Source: Lysobacterales bacterium (GTDB lineage Bacteria; Pseudomonadota; Gammaproteobacteria; Xanthomonadales; SZUA-38). Taken from it: DNA of 64,000 bases. Under the pieces are notes generated by a model, which worked only from the letters and a program-made list of their open reading frames with translations, was not told the DNA's origin and searched no databases. Below are positions 9,654 to 18,536 of the stretch, in pieces. The stretch lies in contig JASJDM010000025.1 of the NCBI GenBank assembly GCA_030065125.1, forward strand, positions 1-64,000, given 5' to 3'. The translations under genes and the position numbers were made by a program. How positions within the stretch are numbered: position 1 is the first letter of the stretch; every line of letters begins with the position of its first letter.

Positions 9654-10870
9654 CGGTATATCGCAAGCAGCCCCCTGGCGCTGTCCTGTTCCGGCGTAAG
9701 CTCGATTTCCAGCCTGGCCAGCATGGCCGCCGCCGCTTCGGGAACCGGTACCCGTGGGTAGCCGTTGTCCACAGCGAAGTGAACGCACTTGAGCGCTCGG
9801 AACGCGTTGAACCAGCGCAGGAATCGTTTTCGGAAACTGGCCAGGTCGGTGGTGTTGTCCTGGATTTCCGCCAGGGCTTCAGGAAATGCCTGCTGCTCCA
9901 GGAAGCCCTTCAGCCAGTCGGTCAACCCCGCGGTCAGCGATGAATCTCCTGGGGTCGCCCTCGCCAGCTGATCGGTCAGATCAAGCAGCTGCCTGAGCTG
10001 GTCGAAGATACGCGGATCGTAGGTCAGCTGATCCCTGCAGCGTGCGTCAGCCATGGCTTTGCCGGTACCGAAGGGGACCCGGGAAGACTCCCGCGGCGAC
10101 GGCACGACGCAGGTTTGGGTAATGCTGCCCAGTGACTCCGAAAATTTCTGCAGAAAGTAGAAGTCTTCGCCCGCCTTGCGTCGATTCATGCCGCCCTGGC
10201 GGCAGTAAGCTTCCGAGCGGACAGCCATGGATGAACCCACCGTCTGGTGGGCGTAAGGCAGGCCAGCATAGCGCTGGGCCCACACGTAGTAACGCAGGTG
10301 CAGTTCGTACAGGGCAATTGCTGCACTGTTGTCGTGGCCCTCCAGCGGGTGTTCGTAATGAATGGAGGCCGCCTGTATCCCGGGATGAATTCGGAAGTAC
10401 TGCTCGATCTCAACCAGGTAATTGGGCTCGACCCGGCAATCCGCATCCAGGCACGCGACCACACCCTCGCCACTGGCCGACCGGGCCAGTCGATTCACGG
10501 CTTCGTCCATGCCAATCTTCCGGGCCAGCCCAACGCCGGCATGCCGGGCCGGCAGTCGCGGATGATCAACCGCGAAGAATCGAACCCCGGGCGTATCCAC
10601 GCCCGCCACCCACTGTTCAAACCGTGCCAGTGTGGCCCGGTTAAGGTCATGGGTCTCCTGGCTGCTTTGCTCGGAGCCGTTGACCACCACCAGCACCTCG
10701 ACCTCGCAGCCCGGCCGGTCACAGGCTGCCAATGAGTCCAGAGTGGTCAGAAGATCCGGTTCGCTGAAGCACGGAATCACCACCACCACCCCAAGCCCGG
10801 ATGCAGGTTCTACTTCAATCTGGAAGGCAAACAGTTGATGTTTTTCCAGGTAACGACTAGTTTCACGCAC
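9617..10870 (-). CDS. Family 2 glycosyltransferase
   Basis: The 417-residue cytoplasmic GT-A glycosyltransferase has a nucleotide-binding beta strand VVVVIPCFSEPDLL near residue 32, a DADCRVEPNY metal-binding DxD-type motif around residue 145, and a GGMNRRKAGEDFYFLQK acceptor/catalytic region. There is no C-terminal membrane span, so it is a soluble or peripheral enzyme; donor and acceptor are unknown. The start is a GTG with no clear ribosome site, and only five bases separate it from the first candidate codon of the divergent miaE gene, so the initiation site deserves caution. Confidence 0.9.
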   Translation of the reverse strand: MRETSRYLEKHQLFAFQIEVEPASGLGVVVVIPCFSEPDLLTTLDSLAACDRPGCEVEVLVVVNGSEQSSQETHDLNRATLARFEQWVAGVDTPGVRFFAVDHPRLPARHAGVGLARKIGMDEAVNRLARSASGEGVVACLDADCRVEPNYLVEIEQYFRIHPGIQAASIHYEHPLEGHDNSAAIALYELHLRYYVWAQRYAGLPYAHQTVGSSMAVRSEAYCRQGGMNRRKAGEDFYFLQKFSESLGSITQTCVVPSPRESSRVPFGTGKAMADARCRDQLTYDPRIFDQLRQLLDLTDQLARATPGDSSLTAGLTDWLKGFLEQQAFPEALAEIQDNTTDLASFRKRFLRWFNAFRALKCVHFAVDNGYPRVPVPEAAAAMLARLEIELTPEQDSARGLLAIYRQLDRDGVAGAR

Positions 10871-10875
10871 AATAT

Positions 10876-11481
10876 TTGACTACCGGATTTTCAGCCGTGA
10901 CCCGCCGTTCCATAGACCTCCTGGCCGACACCAACCCCAACTGGGTGAACGTGGTGATGGACCAGTTTGACGAATTCCTCTGCGATCACGCCAATTGTGA
11001 ACGAAAAGCCTCGGCCCTGGCCATGAGCCTGGTGGTCAAGTACCCCAATCGTACCCGGATTATTCCAACCCTGATTGACGTGGCCCGGGAAGAGCTGGAG
11101 CATTTTCACCAGGTTTACGCCCTGATGGAAAGCCGGGGGCTCACCCTGGTCCATGACACCCAGGATCCCTACGTCAATGGGCTGCTGGGCGTCATGCGCC
11201 ACGGCCGCGAGGAGCGCTTCATCGACCGCATGCTGGTGTCCTCCCTGGTGGAATGTCGCGGCGCCGAACGATTTGGCCTGGTCGCCGAGGCCTTGACCGA
11301 TCCAGAGCTGAAGCGCTTTTACACCGAATTGTACAAATGCGAGAAAAAGCACGGCCACCAGTTCGTGGACCTGGCCCTGAAAGAAGCCCCTCCGGATCTG
11401 GTCTACCCACGCCTGCAGCAGCTGGCCGAGCACGAGGCGGACATCATGCTGTCACTGGAGTGGCGCCCTTCCCTGCACTGA
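10876..11481 (+). CDS. miaE: tRNA-(ms2io6A37) hydroxylase MiaE
   Basis: The 201-residue non-haem di-iron monooxygenase hydroxylates the isopentenyl group of 2-methylthio-N6-isopentenyladenosine at tRNA position 37. Ferritin-like helix motifs with iron ligands are visible: DHANCERKAS in helix 1, AREELEHFHQVY (ExxH) in helix 2, and ALTDPELKRFYTEL and EHEADIMLSL toward the end. The length matches the family. The start is unclear: TTG at 10876 or GTG at 10897, neither with a good ribosome site. It is divergent from the glycosyltransferase. Confidence 0.93.
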   Translation: MTTGFSAVTRRSIDLLADTNPNWVNVVMDQFDEFLCDHANCERKASALAMSLVVKYPNRTRIIPTLIDVAREELEHFHQVYALMESRGLTLVHDTQDPYVNGLLGVMRHGREERFIDRMLVSSLVECRGAERFGLVAEALTDPELKRFYTELYKCEKKHGHQFVDLALKEAPPDLVYPRLQQLAEHEADIMLSLEWRPSLH

Positions 11482-11524
11482 GACCCCGCCCCATGAGAGG
11501 CTCTGCCCGGGTCACTTTTATGAT

Positions 11525-11538
11525 AATATTCTAATATT
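11525..11538. promoter_or_regulatory. AT-rich inverted repeat upstream of the YeiH-like gene
   Basis: Two AATATT palindromes separated by CT (AATATTCTAATATT) lie about 70 bases before the transporter start, in an otherwise GC-rich area. This could be a promoter with an overlapping operator. No regulator is encoded beside it, so the assignment is tentative. Confidence 0.35.
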
Positions 11539-11604
11539 CTACAGTAATGGCTGCCGCCACCCTCGCGCGAACGCCATCCAGCATTGGGAGACCAGGAAGC
11601 TCGC

Positions 11605-12714
11605 ATGAGCCAGACTGCCGCAGAGCCAGCTCCAGGCAACGCACCACTCACCGGACTGGTAGCGGGGATTGTGCTGGCAGTTGTGCTCGGCATCGCCGGG
11701 AAGCTGGCTGCAGACTACATCGGGACAGATCTTCTGGGTCTTTCCAGGTCCCCCATCAGTCCGATCATGCTGGCCATTGTCCTGGGCATTATTGCAGCCA
11801 ACGTGATTGAGATGCCGGAGGCCTGGCGGGCCGGTTTCAAGTTCTGTACCACCCGGGTGCTGCAGCTCGGCATTGTGCTGCTGGGTTTTCGGCTGAGCCT
11901 CACGTCAGCCGGCACCATCGGTCTGCAGGCAGCGCCCCTGGTCATCGGATGCGTGGTGGCGGCGCTGGCCCTGGTTTCTGTCGCCGGGCGCCTGATGCAC
12001 CTGCCGGGACCCCTCAACGGGCTGATCGCCGTGGGCACCAGCATTTGTGGCTGCACCGCCATCGTGGCTACCGCCCCACTGATTCGGGCCAGAGACGCGG
12101 AAATCAGCTACGCCATTGCCACCATCACCGTGTTCGGCCTGGTGGCCATGTTTGCCTATCCCTGGCTGGCGCACTGGATTTTCGAGGGTGACGCCCGGCT
12201 GGCAGGTTTTTTCCTGGGAACCTCGGTACACGAAACGGCCCAGGTAGCCGGCGCCGGCCTCATCTTCCAGCAACAGTTTGATGCCCCGGAAGCGCTGGAC
12301 GTGGCCACCATCACCAAGCTGGTCCGGAACCTGTGCATGGTCATCCTGATTCCGCTGATCGCACTGCGGTTCGGCGCCGGAGACGGCGAAGACCGGAAGC
12401 GCTGGTACCAGCTGATCCCGCTGTTCATTATCGGTTTCGCGCTGATGAGTGCGATCCGTACCGTCGGCGACATCGGGCCAGAGAGCGGCGGTCCGGCCCT
12501 GGGCGTGATTGCGCCGGAGAACTGGCAGCAGGCCACCACGGGGATCACTTCGACGGCCAAGTGGCTGCTGACCGTGGCCATGGCGGCCGTAGGGCTGACT
12601 ACCCGCCTCAGTTTTCTGAAGGATCTCGGCCTGAAGCCTTTCCTTTTGGGCCTGACCGCCGCAACCGCGGTGGGCGGCATGAGCCTGCTGCTGATCCACA
12701 CCTTTCTGGGGTGA
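11605..12714 (+). CDS. YeiH-family putative sulfate/sulfite exporter
   Basis: This is a 369-residue polytopic inner-membrane protein with about ten predicted helices. Family hallmarks are LGIVLLGFRLSL, the GTSICGCTAIVATAPLI segment, the SYAIATITVFG helix, and FLGTSVHETAQVAGAG. Members are annotated as putative sulfate exporters; direct transport data are sparse. The start is the ATG at 11605 with AGGAAG upstream. It is transcribed with the neighbouring genes but not overlapping them. If it exports sulfite or sulfate, it could help dispose of sulfate released by the alkylsulfatase 3 kb upstream; this is speculative. Confidence 0.9.
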   Translation: MSQTAAEPAPGNAPLTGLVAGIVLAVVLGIAGKLAADYIGTDLLGLSRSPISPIMLAIVLGIIAANVIEMPEAWRAGFKFCTTRVLQLGIVLLGFRLSLTSAGTIGLQAAPLVIGCVVAALALVSVAGRLMHLPGPLNGLIAVGTSICGCTAIVATAPLIRARDAEISYAIATITVFGLVAMFAYPWLAHWIFEGDARLAGFFLGTSVHETAQVAGAGLIFQQQFDAPEALDVATITKLVRNLCMVILIPLIALRFGAGDGEDRKRWYQLIPLFIIGFALMSAIRTVGDIGPESGGPALGVIAPENWQQATTGITSTAKWLLTVAMAAVGLTTRLSFLKDLGLKPFLLGLTAATAVGGMSLLLIHTFLG

Positions 12715-12758
12715 AGACCCTTCACGGCACCTAGATGCCCCGGGTATAGACTGGTGTG

Positions 12759-13688
12759 ATGAATCCAGCAATTCAGGGACTCTACTTTTTCACGCGATTT
12801 GCCCGCAGTTTCAGCCGGCTGGGGTATGACAAGCGCGCGCGGAAATGGCCCAAACAGATCTTCGACTTTTCCGGTCAGCACTGGCTGGTCACCGGCGCCA
12901 GTGGAGGCATCGGGCGCGCCATCGTGCACCAGGCCGCTGCATGCGGTGCCCAGGTGACCGCGGCGGCGCGCAGTTCGGGCAAACTGGAACAGCTGACCGC
13001 AGAGTCCGAGTTTCCGGAACGCATCAAGGCCGCCCAGGCAGACCTCTCACTGATGAGCGGCATCGACGAGCTGGCGGCGTGGCTGGGGTCTGTTGGCACC
13101 CCGGTGGATGTTCTGGTTAACAACGTGGGTGTGCTGCTGAACGACTACGCCACTACCGCTGAAGGCATGGAAGCCTCGTTCGCCACCAATCTGCTGAACC
13201 ATTACCGATTGACCGAGACCCTCGTCGCGGACGACATGCTGGATCCCAACGCCACGGTGATCAACATGTCCTCGGGCGGCATGTATAACGCGCCGCTTGC
13301 CGTGGACAGCCTTAATCCGGGACCAGAACGCTACGACGGCGTCATGGCCTACGCCCGGCACAAGCGGGCACAGGTCGAACTCACCCGCTACTGGAACGAG
13401 GCCTACGGCGATCGCGGCATGCGGTTCTACGTGATGCATCCGGGCTGGGTCGATACCCAGGGCGTAAAAACGTCTCTGCCGGGATTCCGCAAGCTTTTCA
13501 AATCGGTCCTGCGCAGCCACCAGCAGGGAGCGGACACCGCGCTCTGGCTGGCCATGAACCGTCCGGCCTGCGAGCCTAACGAAGGCATCTGGCTGGACCG
13601 CGAGCGCCAGACCGAACATGTCTTCAGCCACACGCGCAACCCTGCACATACCGCTCAAGACCTGGTGAACTACCTGGATTCCTTCTAA
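12759..13688 (+). CDS. Short-chain dehydrogenase/reductase (DHRS12-like)
   Basis: The 309-residue Rossmann oxidoreductase has the cofactor motif TGASGGIGRA near residue 48, NNVGVLL (the NNAG equivalent), an INMSSGGMYN serine region, and the catalytic YARHK (YxxxK). The ARS after the second beta strand favours NADP(H). The N-terminal 35 residues before the Rossmann fold (FARSFSRLGYDKRAR) are as seen in DHRS12-type proteins. The ATG at 12759 directly follows an in-frame GTG. Substrate unknown. Confidence 0.9.
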   Translation: MNPAIQGLYFFTRFARSFSRLGYDKRARKWPKQIFDFSGQHWLVTGASGGIGRAIVHQAAACGAQVTAAARSSGKLEQLTAESEFPERIKAAQADLSLMSGIDELAAWLGSVGTPVDVLVNNVGVLLNDYATTAEGMEASFATNLLNHYRLTETLVADDMLDPNATVINMSSGGMYNAPLAVDSLNPGPERYDGVMAYARHKRAQVELTRYWNEAYGDRGMRFYVMHPGWVDTQGVKTSLPGFRKLFKSVLRSHQQGADTALWLAMNRPACEPNEGIWLDRERQTEHVFSHTRNPAHTAQDLVNYLDSF

Positions 13689-13779
13689 CACTGATCGCCT
13701 CGGCCCAGGGCGCGGTTTTGTGTTTAGGCGCCGCAGTCTCTAGAATCGAAGCCCGGGGAATACCACCACTGGGTAAGCG

Positions 13780-16113
13780 ATGTCCTACACCGCTGATGAA
13801 GAAACCCGGGGGGAAGATGTCGACATACCTAACCATACGATCATTCGTAGGGTGGGTGATGGCGGTATGGCTATTGTCTACCTGGCCATACAGGATTCCC
13901 TGAAACGACCCGTCGCCCTCAAGGTGCTGCGCACCAATGCCCAGCAGGATCCCGAGATGGCAGACCGTTTCGTCAACGAGGCCGAAACCATCGCCAAGCT
14001 GGACCACCCCAACATCGTGGGCATTCACGAAGTGGGACAGACCCCGGACGGCCAGCTCTATTATTCCATGCCGTTCCTGGATCACGGTGACCTGCGGACC
14101 TTCCAGTATGCCCACGACGCCGACCTCGTTGCCCTGATCAGGCGCCTGTGTGACGCCCTGGCTTACGCCCACGACAAGGGGGTCATCCACCGGGACATCA
14201 AACCGGAAAACGTGTTGTTTGACCGGTTTGGCAACGCCCAGATCGCGGATTTCGGGATTGCGCTGACCCAGGGCAACCGCCGCTGGACCAAGGAGGGTTA
14301 CATCGTCGGCAGTGCCAAGTACATGAGCCCGGAACAGTCCCAGGCCCGGTCTGTTGACGAACGCACCGACGTCTACGGCATTGGTATTATCCTGTACGAA
14401 CTGCTGACCGGAAAAGTCCCCTTCGACTCTGATGACGAGGTATCGATCCTGGTCGCCCACGTCAGCGACTCGGTGCCCCTGCTGCCCCCGGAAACGCGCC
14501 ACTGGCAGCCGCTGATCAATCGCTGCCTGGCGAAGCGGCCCGAAGACCGCTTCGCCAGCGCACCGGCACTGAAGAATGCCCTGACCCGGATTCCCGGCAG
14601 CGCCCTTGGACGCTGGCTGGTCCGCTGGCAGGTGACCCTCGCCGCCGAGTGGGAGCGCTGGCGCAACACCGTGATGCTGGGCGGCGCGCTGGCGGCAACG
14701 GCGGTGGCGGCAGCCTACCTGGCGCATTGGCGGCTGACCGGCACCGTGGACCCCGTGCCGCCGGCTGTACCACCGGCGCTGAAAACAGTTGAGACCCCTG
14801 GCGGCGACGGCTTTCAGTCTCCGGCCCTGACCGCATCCGACGAACCGCCGGAACCACCACCGCCAGCGCTGAGCCGGCAGGAAATCGACCGGCTGCTGGC
14901 CGAAGGGTTTGACCGGATGTTCCGAAATCGCCTGACCCGGCCTGCCGAGGACAACGCCGCCAGCCGATTCCTCGAAATTCTGGGCCACTATCCCGACCAC
15001 CCCGAGGCAGGCCGGGGACTCACAGAGGTCATCCACCAGTATCGAAATTTCATCGTGTCCGAACTGAACAGCGAGCGCTACGCCGATGCCCTGGGCCACG
15101 CCCGTGACATTGTTCGGCTGATGCAGAGCTCCGGCTGGACGCTGGACGACCTGCCCCAGCTCGCCGGACCCGTGATCCTGGCCAGCGAACGGGCGGCTGC
15201 AGCCCAGATTGACCGCCTGGACCGAGCCACCGGCGAGAAAGCAATCCAGCCTGCCCTGGTATTGCTGGGCGACGCGCGGCTTGCCGAACTGCAGGCCCGG
15301 CTCAAGTCGATTCCAGGCTCCGGCGAGCAGCTGGCCAGTGGTGTCGGGCTGAACACCGTTTTCGTCAGTCCCAGCCTGGCAAAACCCGGCGGCCTCACCC
15401 GGACCATTGCCTCGGGCTTTGCCGTAACGCCGACGGAAATCACCCGCGCCCAGTACGCGGAATTTGTCAGCGAACGCAGCTGGCCGGAAACGCCATGCCG
15501 ACATGCCAGTTCCTCCACCGCCCTGTTCAGCAACCTGAGCTGGCGGGAGACAGGCAAGGTTGAGCAGGACCCGGACCACCCGGTGATCTGCGTGAGCTGG
15601 CGGGACGCAGTGGCCTATGCAGAATGGATGTCAGCTCGCAGCGGCCACCTCTACCGCCTGCCCACGGACAGCGAGTGGCAGCACATGGCCTGGGTGGGCC
15701 ACGAGGCCGACATCGCCTGCCAGACCGGCAACGTGGCGGGCACCGAGTCCGGCCCGCTGCGTTACATCAGGCAATCCCTTTCCTGCGACGACGGATTCCT
15801 GTACACCGCCCCGGTATCCCTATTCCAATCCAACCGCTTGGGGCTGTTTGATCTGCGAGGGAACGTCCGGGAATGGACGTCGAGCTGCCCGGATCAGGCT
15901 ACCCGCATGAGTCGCTTGATTGGCAAGCTCAGCGCCCGGGAGGCCGAGGCCTGTCAACGAAGAATTGTCCGGGGCACCAGCTGGATGGACGGGCGCGGCG
16001 CCACCATGCTTGGTCTGGCGGAGCCCGCGAAAATCGGCCAGGCCTTCACCTTTGTAGGCTTTCGCCTGGTGCGCGACCTGGCCGCCGAGCGCGAACGACG
16101 CTCGCAGAACTAG
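13780..16113 (+). CDS. Transmembrane Ser/Thr protein kinase with C-terminal FGE/SUMF1 domain
   Basis: This 777-residue protein has a cytoplasmic Hanks-type kinase domain (about 20-270): glycine loop GDGGMA, K48 in VALKVL, HRDIKPEN with catalytic D139 and N144, and DFG at D157. All catalytic residues are present, so it should be active. One transmembrane helix lies at about 297-316, then a proline-rich linker and a helical region. The C-terminal FGE-sulfatase/C-type-lectin-like domain (about 525-770; EITRAQYAEFV, VSWRDAVAYAEWMS, LFDLRGNVREW, GFRLVRDL) would be periplasmic. I infer that the outer domain is a ligand-binding sensor rather than an enzyme. A second, exported FGE-domain protein is encoded at 27554-29425. 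Confidence 0.94.
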   Translation: MSYTADEETRGEDVDIPNHTIIRRVGDGGMAIVYLAIQDSLKRPVALKVLRTNAQQDPEMADRFVNEAETIAKLDHPNIVGIHEVGQTPDGQLYYSMPFLDHGDLRTFQYAHDADLVALIRRLCDALAYAHDKGVIHRDIKPENVLFDRFGNAQIADFGIALTQGNRRWTKEGYIVGSAKYMSPEQSQARSVDERTDVYGIGIILYELLTGKVPFDSDDEVSILVAHVSDSVPLLPPETRHWQPLINRCLAKRPEDRFASAPALKNALTRIPGSALGRWLVRWQVTLAAEWERWRNTVMLGGALAATAVAAAYLAHWRLTGTVDPVPPAVPPALKTVETPGGDGFQSPALTASDEPPEPPPPALSRQEIDRLLAEGFDRMFRNRLTRPAEDNAASRFLEILGHYPDHPEAGRGLTEVIHQYRNFIVSELNSERYADALGHARDIVRLMQSSGWTLDDLPQLAGPVILASERAAAAQIDRLDRATGEKAIQPALVLLGDARLAELQARLKSIPGSGEQLASGVGLNTVFVSPSLAKPGGLTRTIASGFAVTPTEITRAQYAEFVSERSWPETPCRHASSSTALFSNLSWRETGKVEQDPDHPVICVSWRDAVAYAEWMSARSGHLYRLPTDSEWQHMAWVGHEADIACQTGNVAGTESGPLRYIRQSLSCDDGFLYTAPVSLFQSNRLGLFDLRGNVREWTSSCPDQATRMSRLIGKLSAREAEACQRRIVRGTSWMDGRGATMLGLAEPAKIGQAFTFVGFRLVRDLAAERERRSQN

Positions 16114-16133
16114 AACTCGCAGAGCCAGAAAAA

Positions 16134-16156
16134 AAGGGCGCCTGAACGGCGCCCTT
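16134..16156 (-). terminator. Terminator serving the lysine-rich protein gene, possibly bidirectional
   Basis: A perfect 9-bp stem, AAGGGCGCC with GGCGCCCTT, around a TGAAC loop lies between the convergent kinase and histone-like genes. The T-run follows the stem on the minus strand (the A-run at 16129-16135 on the plus strand), so it ends minus-strand transcription best. Confidence 0.88.
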
Positions 16157-16181
16157 CTGAATCGGATTGGTAGGAAGCGGA

Positions 16182-16817
16182 TTACCGCTTCTTGGCTACT
16201 TTTTTCCTGGCTACCTTCTTTTTGGCCACCTTTTTCCTGGCGACTTTTTTCTTGGCTACTTTTTTCTTGGCAGCGGCTTTCTTGCGTGCCGGAGCTTTTT
16301 TCGCCGGTGCTTTCCTGGCTGTCTTTTTCTTGGCTACCTTTTTCTTGGCAACTTTTTTCTTGGCGGCTTTCTTTTTGGCCGGTCTCTTTTTGGTCTTTTT
16401 CTTGGCAGCCCTGGCCTTCAGTTTTTCGATTTCAGACTCCACCCGTGCAATGGCCTTGTCCACCCGCAGGGCGTGGCCCAGGTGATCCTTGGCGCTGGCC
16501 AGGTCGTTCCGCACTGCCGCCAGGTCGGCGCGCATGGACTTGGCTTCCGCAGTGGCGTCTGCCACCACCTTTTTGAGAGCATCAATCTGTGACTTGATCT
16601 CTTTTTCGGCTTTGGCCTTCAGGTTCTTGGCCAGCCTTTCGGTCTTGGTCTTGATCTGGGCACGGGCCTTGGCGGCCTTGGTATTGGCACGCTTGATTTC
16701 CCGCTGCAGTCGATTCCGGTCTTTGTTCAGTTGTGCCGTGGCGCGCTTGGCGGCCCGAACCAGGTCGTTCTTGGCTTGTTGAAATGCTTTTTGGTTTGCT
16801 GTGAGTTCTTTGGTCAT
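16182..16817 (-). CDS. Lysine/alanine-rich histone H1-like protein
   Basis: The 211-residue protein has a charged, coiled-coil-forming N-terminal half (about 1-135, heptad-like AKAEKEIKSQIDALKKV) and a C-terminal tail from about 137 made of KKKVA/KKKAA/ARKAPA-type repeats. The tail matches eukaryotic H1 C-termini and bacterial H1-like proteins such as AlgP and HctA-type proteins, which bind DNA non-specifically. There is no signal peptide. It is a single-gene unit ending at a strong terminator. Role in nucleoid structuring is inferred from composition; tail length is likely variable between strains because the coding DNA is a tandem repeat. Confidence 0.88.
   Translation of the reverse strand: MTKELTANQKAFQQAKNDLVRAAKRATAQLNKDRNRLQREIKRANTKAAKARAQIKTKTERLAKNLKAKAEKEIKSQIDALKKVVADATAEAKSMRADLAAVRNDLASAKDHLGHALRVDKAIARVESEIEKLKARAAKKKTKKRPAKKKAAKKKVAKKKVAKKKTARKAPAKKAPARKKAAAKKKVAKKKVARKKVAKKKVARKKVAKKR
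16187..16400 (-). repeat. Imperfect tandem DNA repeat encoding the KKKVA tail
   Basis: Units of about 15 bp (plus-strand form close to TTTTTCTTGGCTACT) recur many times with third-position changes. The repeat is coding and could expand or contract by slippage. Confidence 0.85.
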
Positions 16818-16925
16818 TTCAGACCCCCCTCAATTTTTCGTAAGGACGCGTTGTCAAGTGCGGACGCTAACACTTTTCGCGTTTGGGTAAAAGTCAGAGT
16901 GTTACTTGCTCAACAGTTTCCGGGA

Positions 16926-17303
16926 TCATTCCGGACTGGCCATGCAGAACGCGTTCAGCTTGTTGCCATCCAGATCGCGAAAGTAGCCGGCATAAAACCC
17001 ATTGCCCCGGTCACCCGGTGCGCCTTCATCGACGCCGCCCAGTTCCATGGCCTTGGCGTGCAGCATATCCACCTTGTCGTTGCTGTCCACAGCCAGCGCC
17101 ACCATCACACCGTTGCCCACCGTTGCCGGATTCCCGTCGTACGGCCGGGTCACGGACAGCGCCGGCTGGCCGGGGCCTACCGCCCAGGCGATGAAGGTTT
17201 CCGCCTCCATGAATCTGCCGGCGCCGATTACAGTCAGCAGCTCGTCATAAAACGAGGCCGCTCTACCAATGTCATTGGTGCCCAAGGTGACGTATCCAAT
17301 CAT
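16926..17303 (-). CDS. VOC (glyoxalase/bleomycin resistance) family protein
   Basis: This 125-residue single-domain protein has the beta-alpha-beta-beta-beta pattern of the vicinal oxygen chelate fold: GYVTLGTNDIGRAASFYDELL at the start and GFYAGYFRDLDGNKLNAF near the end, where the E/H metal ligand is usually found (here N, so metal binding is doubtful). The start at 17303 is supported by GGGAGAA seven bases upstream. Substrate unknown; family members act in lyase, dioxygenase or resistance roles. Confidence 0.9.
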   Translation of the reverse strand: MIGYVTLGTNDIGRAASFYDELLTVIGAGRFMEAETFIAWAVGPGQPALSVTRPYDGNPATVGNGVMVALAVDSNDKVDMLHAKAMELGGVDEGAPGDRGNGFYAGYFRDLDGNKLNAFCMASPE

Positions 17304-17468
17304 GCTGTTCTCCCGGTTCAGAGCCGACAGGAGTATATACCCAACCACTCAAGCTTTTCTCGTGCTGGCCGTTAAATGTATGGACTTACTTGATCGCGCC
17401 GAAGAAGCGTGGAGTGACGCCGTGCCTCTCGGATGTTCATTACATCGACGGAAAGCCTGAACCAGGAA

Positions 17469-18536
17469 ATGCGGTTTTATTGCAGGAAGCGGCTCTTGTT
17501 ACTGTTCGTCGCTGCCATGGCGGCAGCGCCATGCTGGGCCGTGGCAGAGAGCAAGTCCCTGGTTTTCCTTAACTGGTCAGATTACCTGGACCCCGGCGTG
17601 GAGAAGGAATTCGAACAGACCGCCGGAGTACAGCTGAAAACCATTGCCTACTCGAACGATTACGACCGTGATCGGATTCTGGTCGAAACCGACGCCAAGG
17701 GCTTCGATCTGGGCATTGTCGACGGGGCATCGCTGCGACTGTACGCCAGACTCGGATGGATCGATCGCCTCGACGTCAGTCGCCTGCCCAATCTCAAACA
17801 TGTTGATAGGCGCTGGCGCCGTGCTTACGCCGCCTCGGAAGAATTTGCGCTGCCCTACTTTTGGGGAACTACCGGCATTGGCTACCGCCCGGACCTGGTT
17901 GGAAATCCACCAGCAACGTGGCGGGACGTGGTGCAACCGGATCAAACCGTTTGCGCCCTGAAAATCATGATGACAAACGACTATGTGGACCTGGTTGGCG
18001 TAGGGCTGCTGGCCGCAGGGTTCCAATATGATTCAGCCGATCACCTGGAACTTCGCGCCGCTCATCACTTGCTGCTGAGGCAAAAGCCCTGCGTATATCA
18101 GTACGACAACCAGAACTTGAATGAGAACGGCACACTGGTCACCGGTGACGTCGCCCTGGCCATGATGGACAACGGAGACTTCAAGGCCCTGCACGAGATT
18201 GACCCATCAATCCAGTACGTACTGCCAGAGGACGGGGCACTGTTTTGGGTGGACTACCTGGTGGTCTTCAGTGAGTCAAAGAACAAAGACCTCGCTCACC
18301 AGTTTATTGATTTCCTCAATACACCCGTGGTGGCCGCCCGTAACGCAGAGGGACTGGGATACGCACCTGCCAATCGATCAGCCCTCAGTCACCTGCCGCT
18401 ATCCGTCCTTGCCGATCCCATCATTTTCCCGTCCGCCAACGACATCGACCGGAGAGTCATGGAAACCGAGCTCAATTCACGCGCCATGCGTGCCCGGTCG
18501 CGCATCTACGCCGAAGTCACGGGGCACCCGCAGTGA
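17469..18536 (+). CDS. Periplasmic polyamine-type solute-binding protein (PotD/PotF-like)
   Basis: The protein has about 355 residues from the ATG at 17469, which gives a typical signal peptide (CRKRLLLLFVAAMAAAPCWA). An in-frame ATG at 17433 would add 12 residues; neither has a convincing ribosome site. The mature part matches PotD/PotF-type binding proteins: VFLNWSDYLDPGVEKEFEQTAGV, the FDLGIVDG lobe segment, and FALPYFWGTTGIGYRPD. No permease or ATPase genes accompany it. Instead its stop overlaps the GTG of a hybrid histidine kinase (GTGA), so it probably presents a ligand to that sensor. This resembles NspS/MbaA in Vibrio, where a PotD-like protein controls a membrane signalling enzyme. 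Agmatinase is encoded 3 kb away. Confidence 0.9.
   Translation: MRFYCRKRLLLLFVAAMAAAPCWAVAESKSLVFLNWSDYLDPGVEKEFEQTAGVQLKTIAYSNDYDRDRILVETDAKGFDLGIVDGASLRLYARLGWIDRLDVSRLPNLKHVDRRWRRAYAASEEFALPYFWGTTGIGYRPDLVGNPPATWRDVVQPDQTVCALKIMMTNDYVDLVGVGLLAAGFQYDSADHLELRAAHHLLLRQKPCVYQYDNQNLNENGTLVTGDVALAMMDNGDFKALHEIDPSIQYVLPEDGALFWVDYLVVFSESKNKDLAHQFIDFLNTPVVAARNAEGLGYAPANRSALSHLPLSVLADPIIFPSANDIDRRVMETELNSRAMRARSRIYAEVTGHPQ

Noticed and set aside
13624..15579. 651-codon open frame antisense to the Ser/Thr kinase
   Set aside because: The kinase motifs on the plus strand are complete; the antisense product shows no domain.
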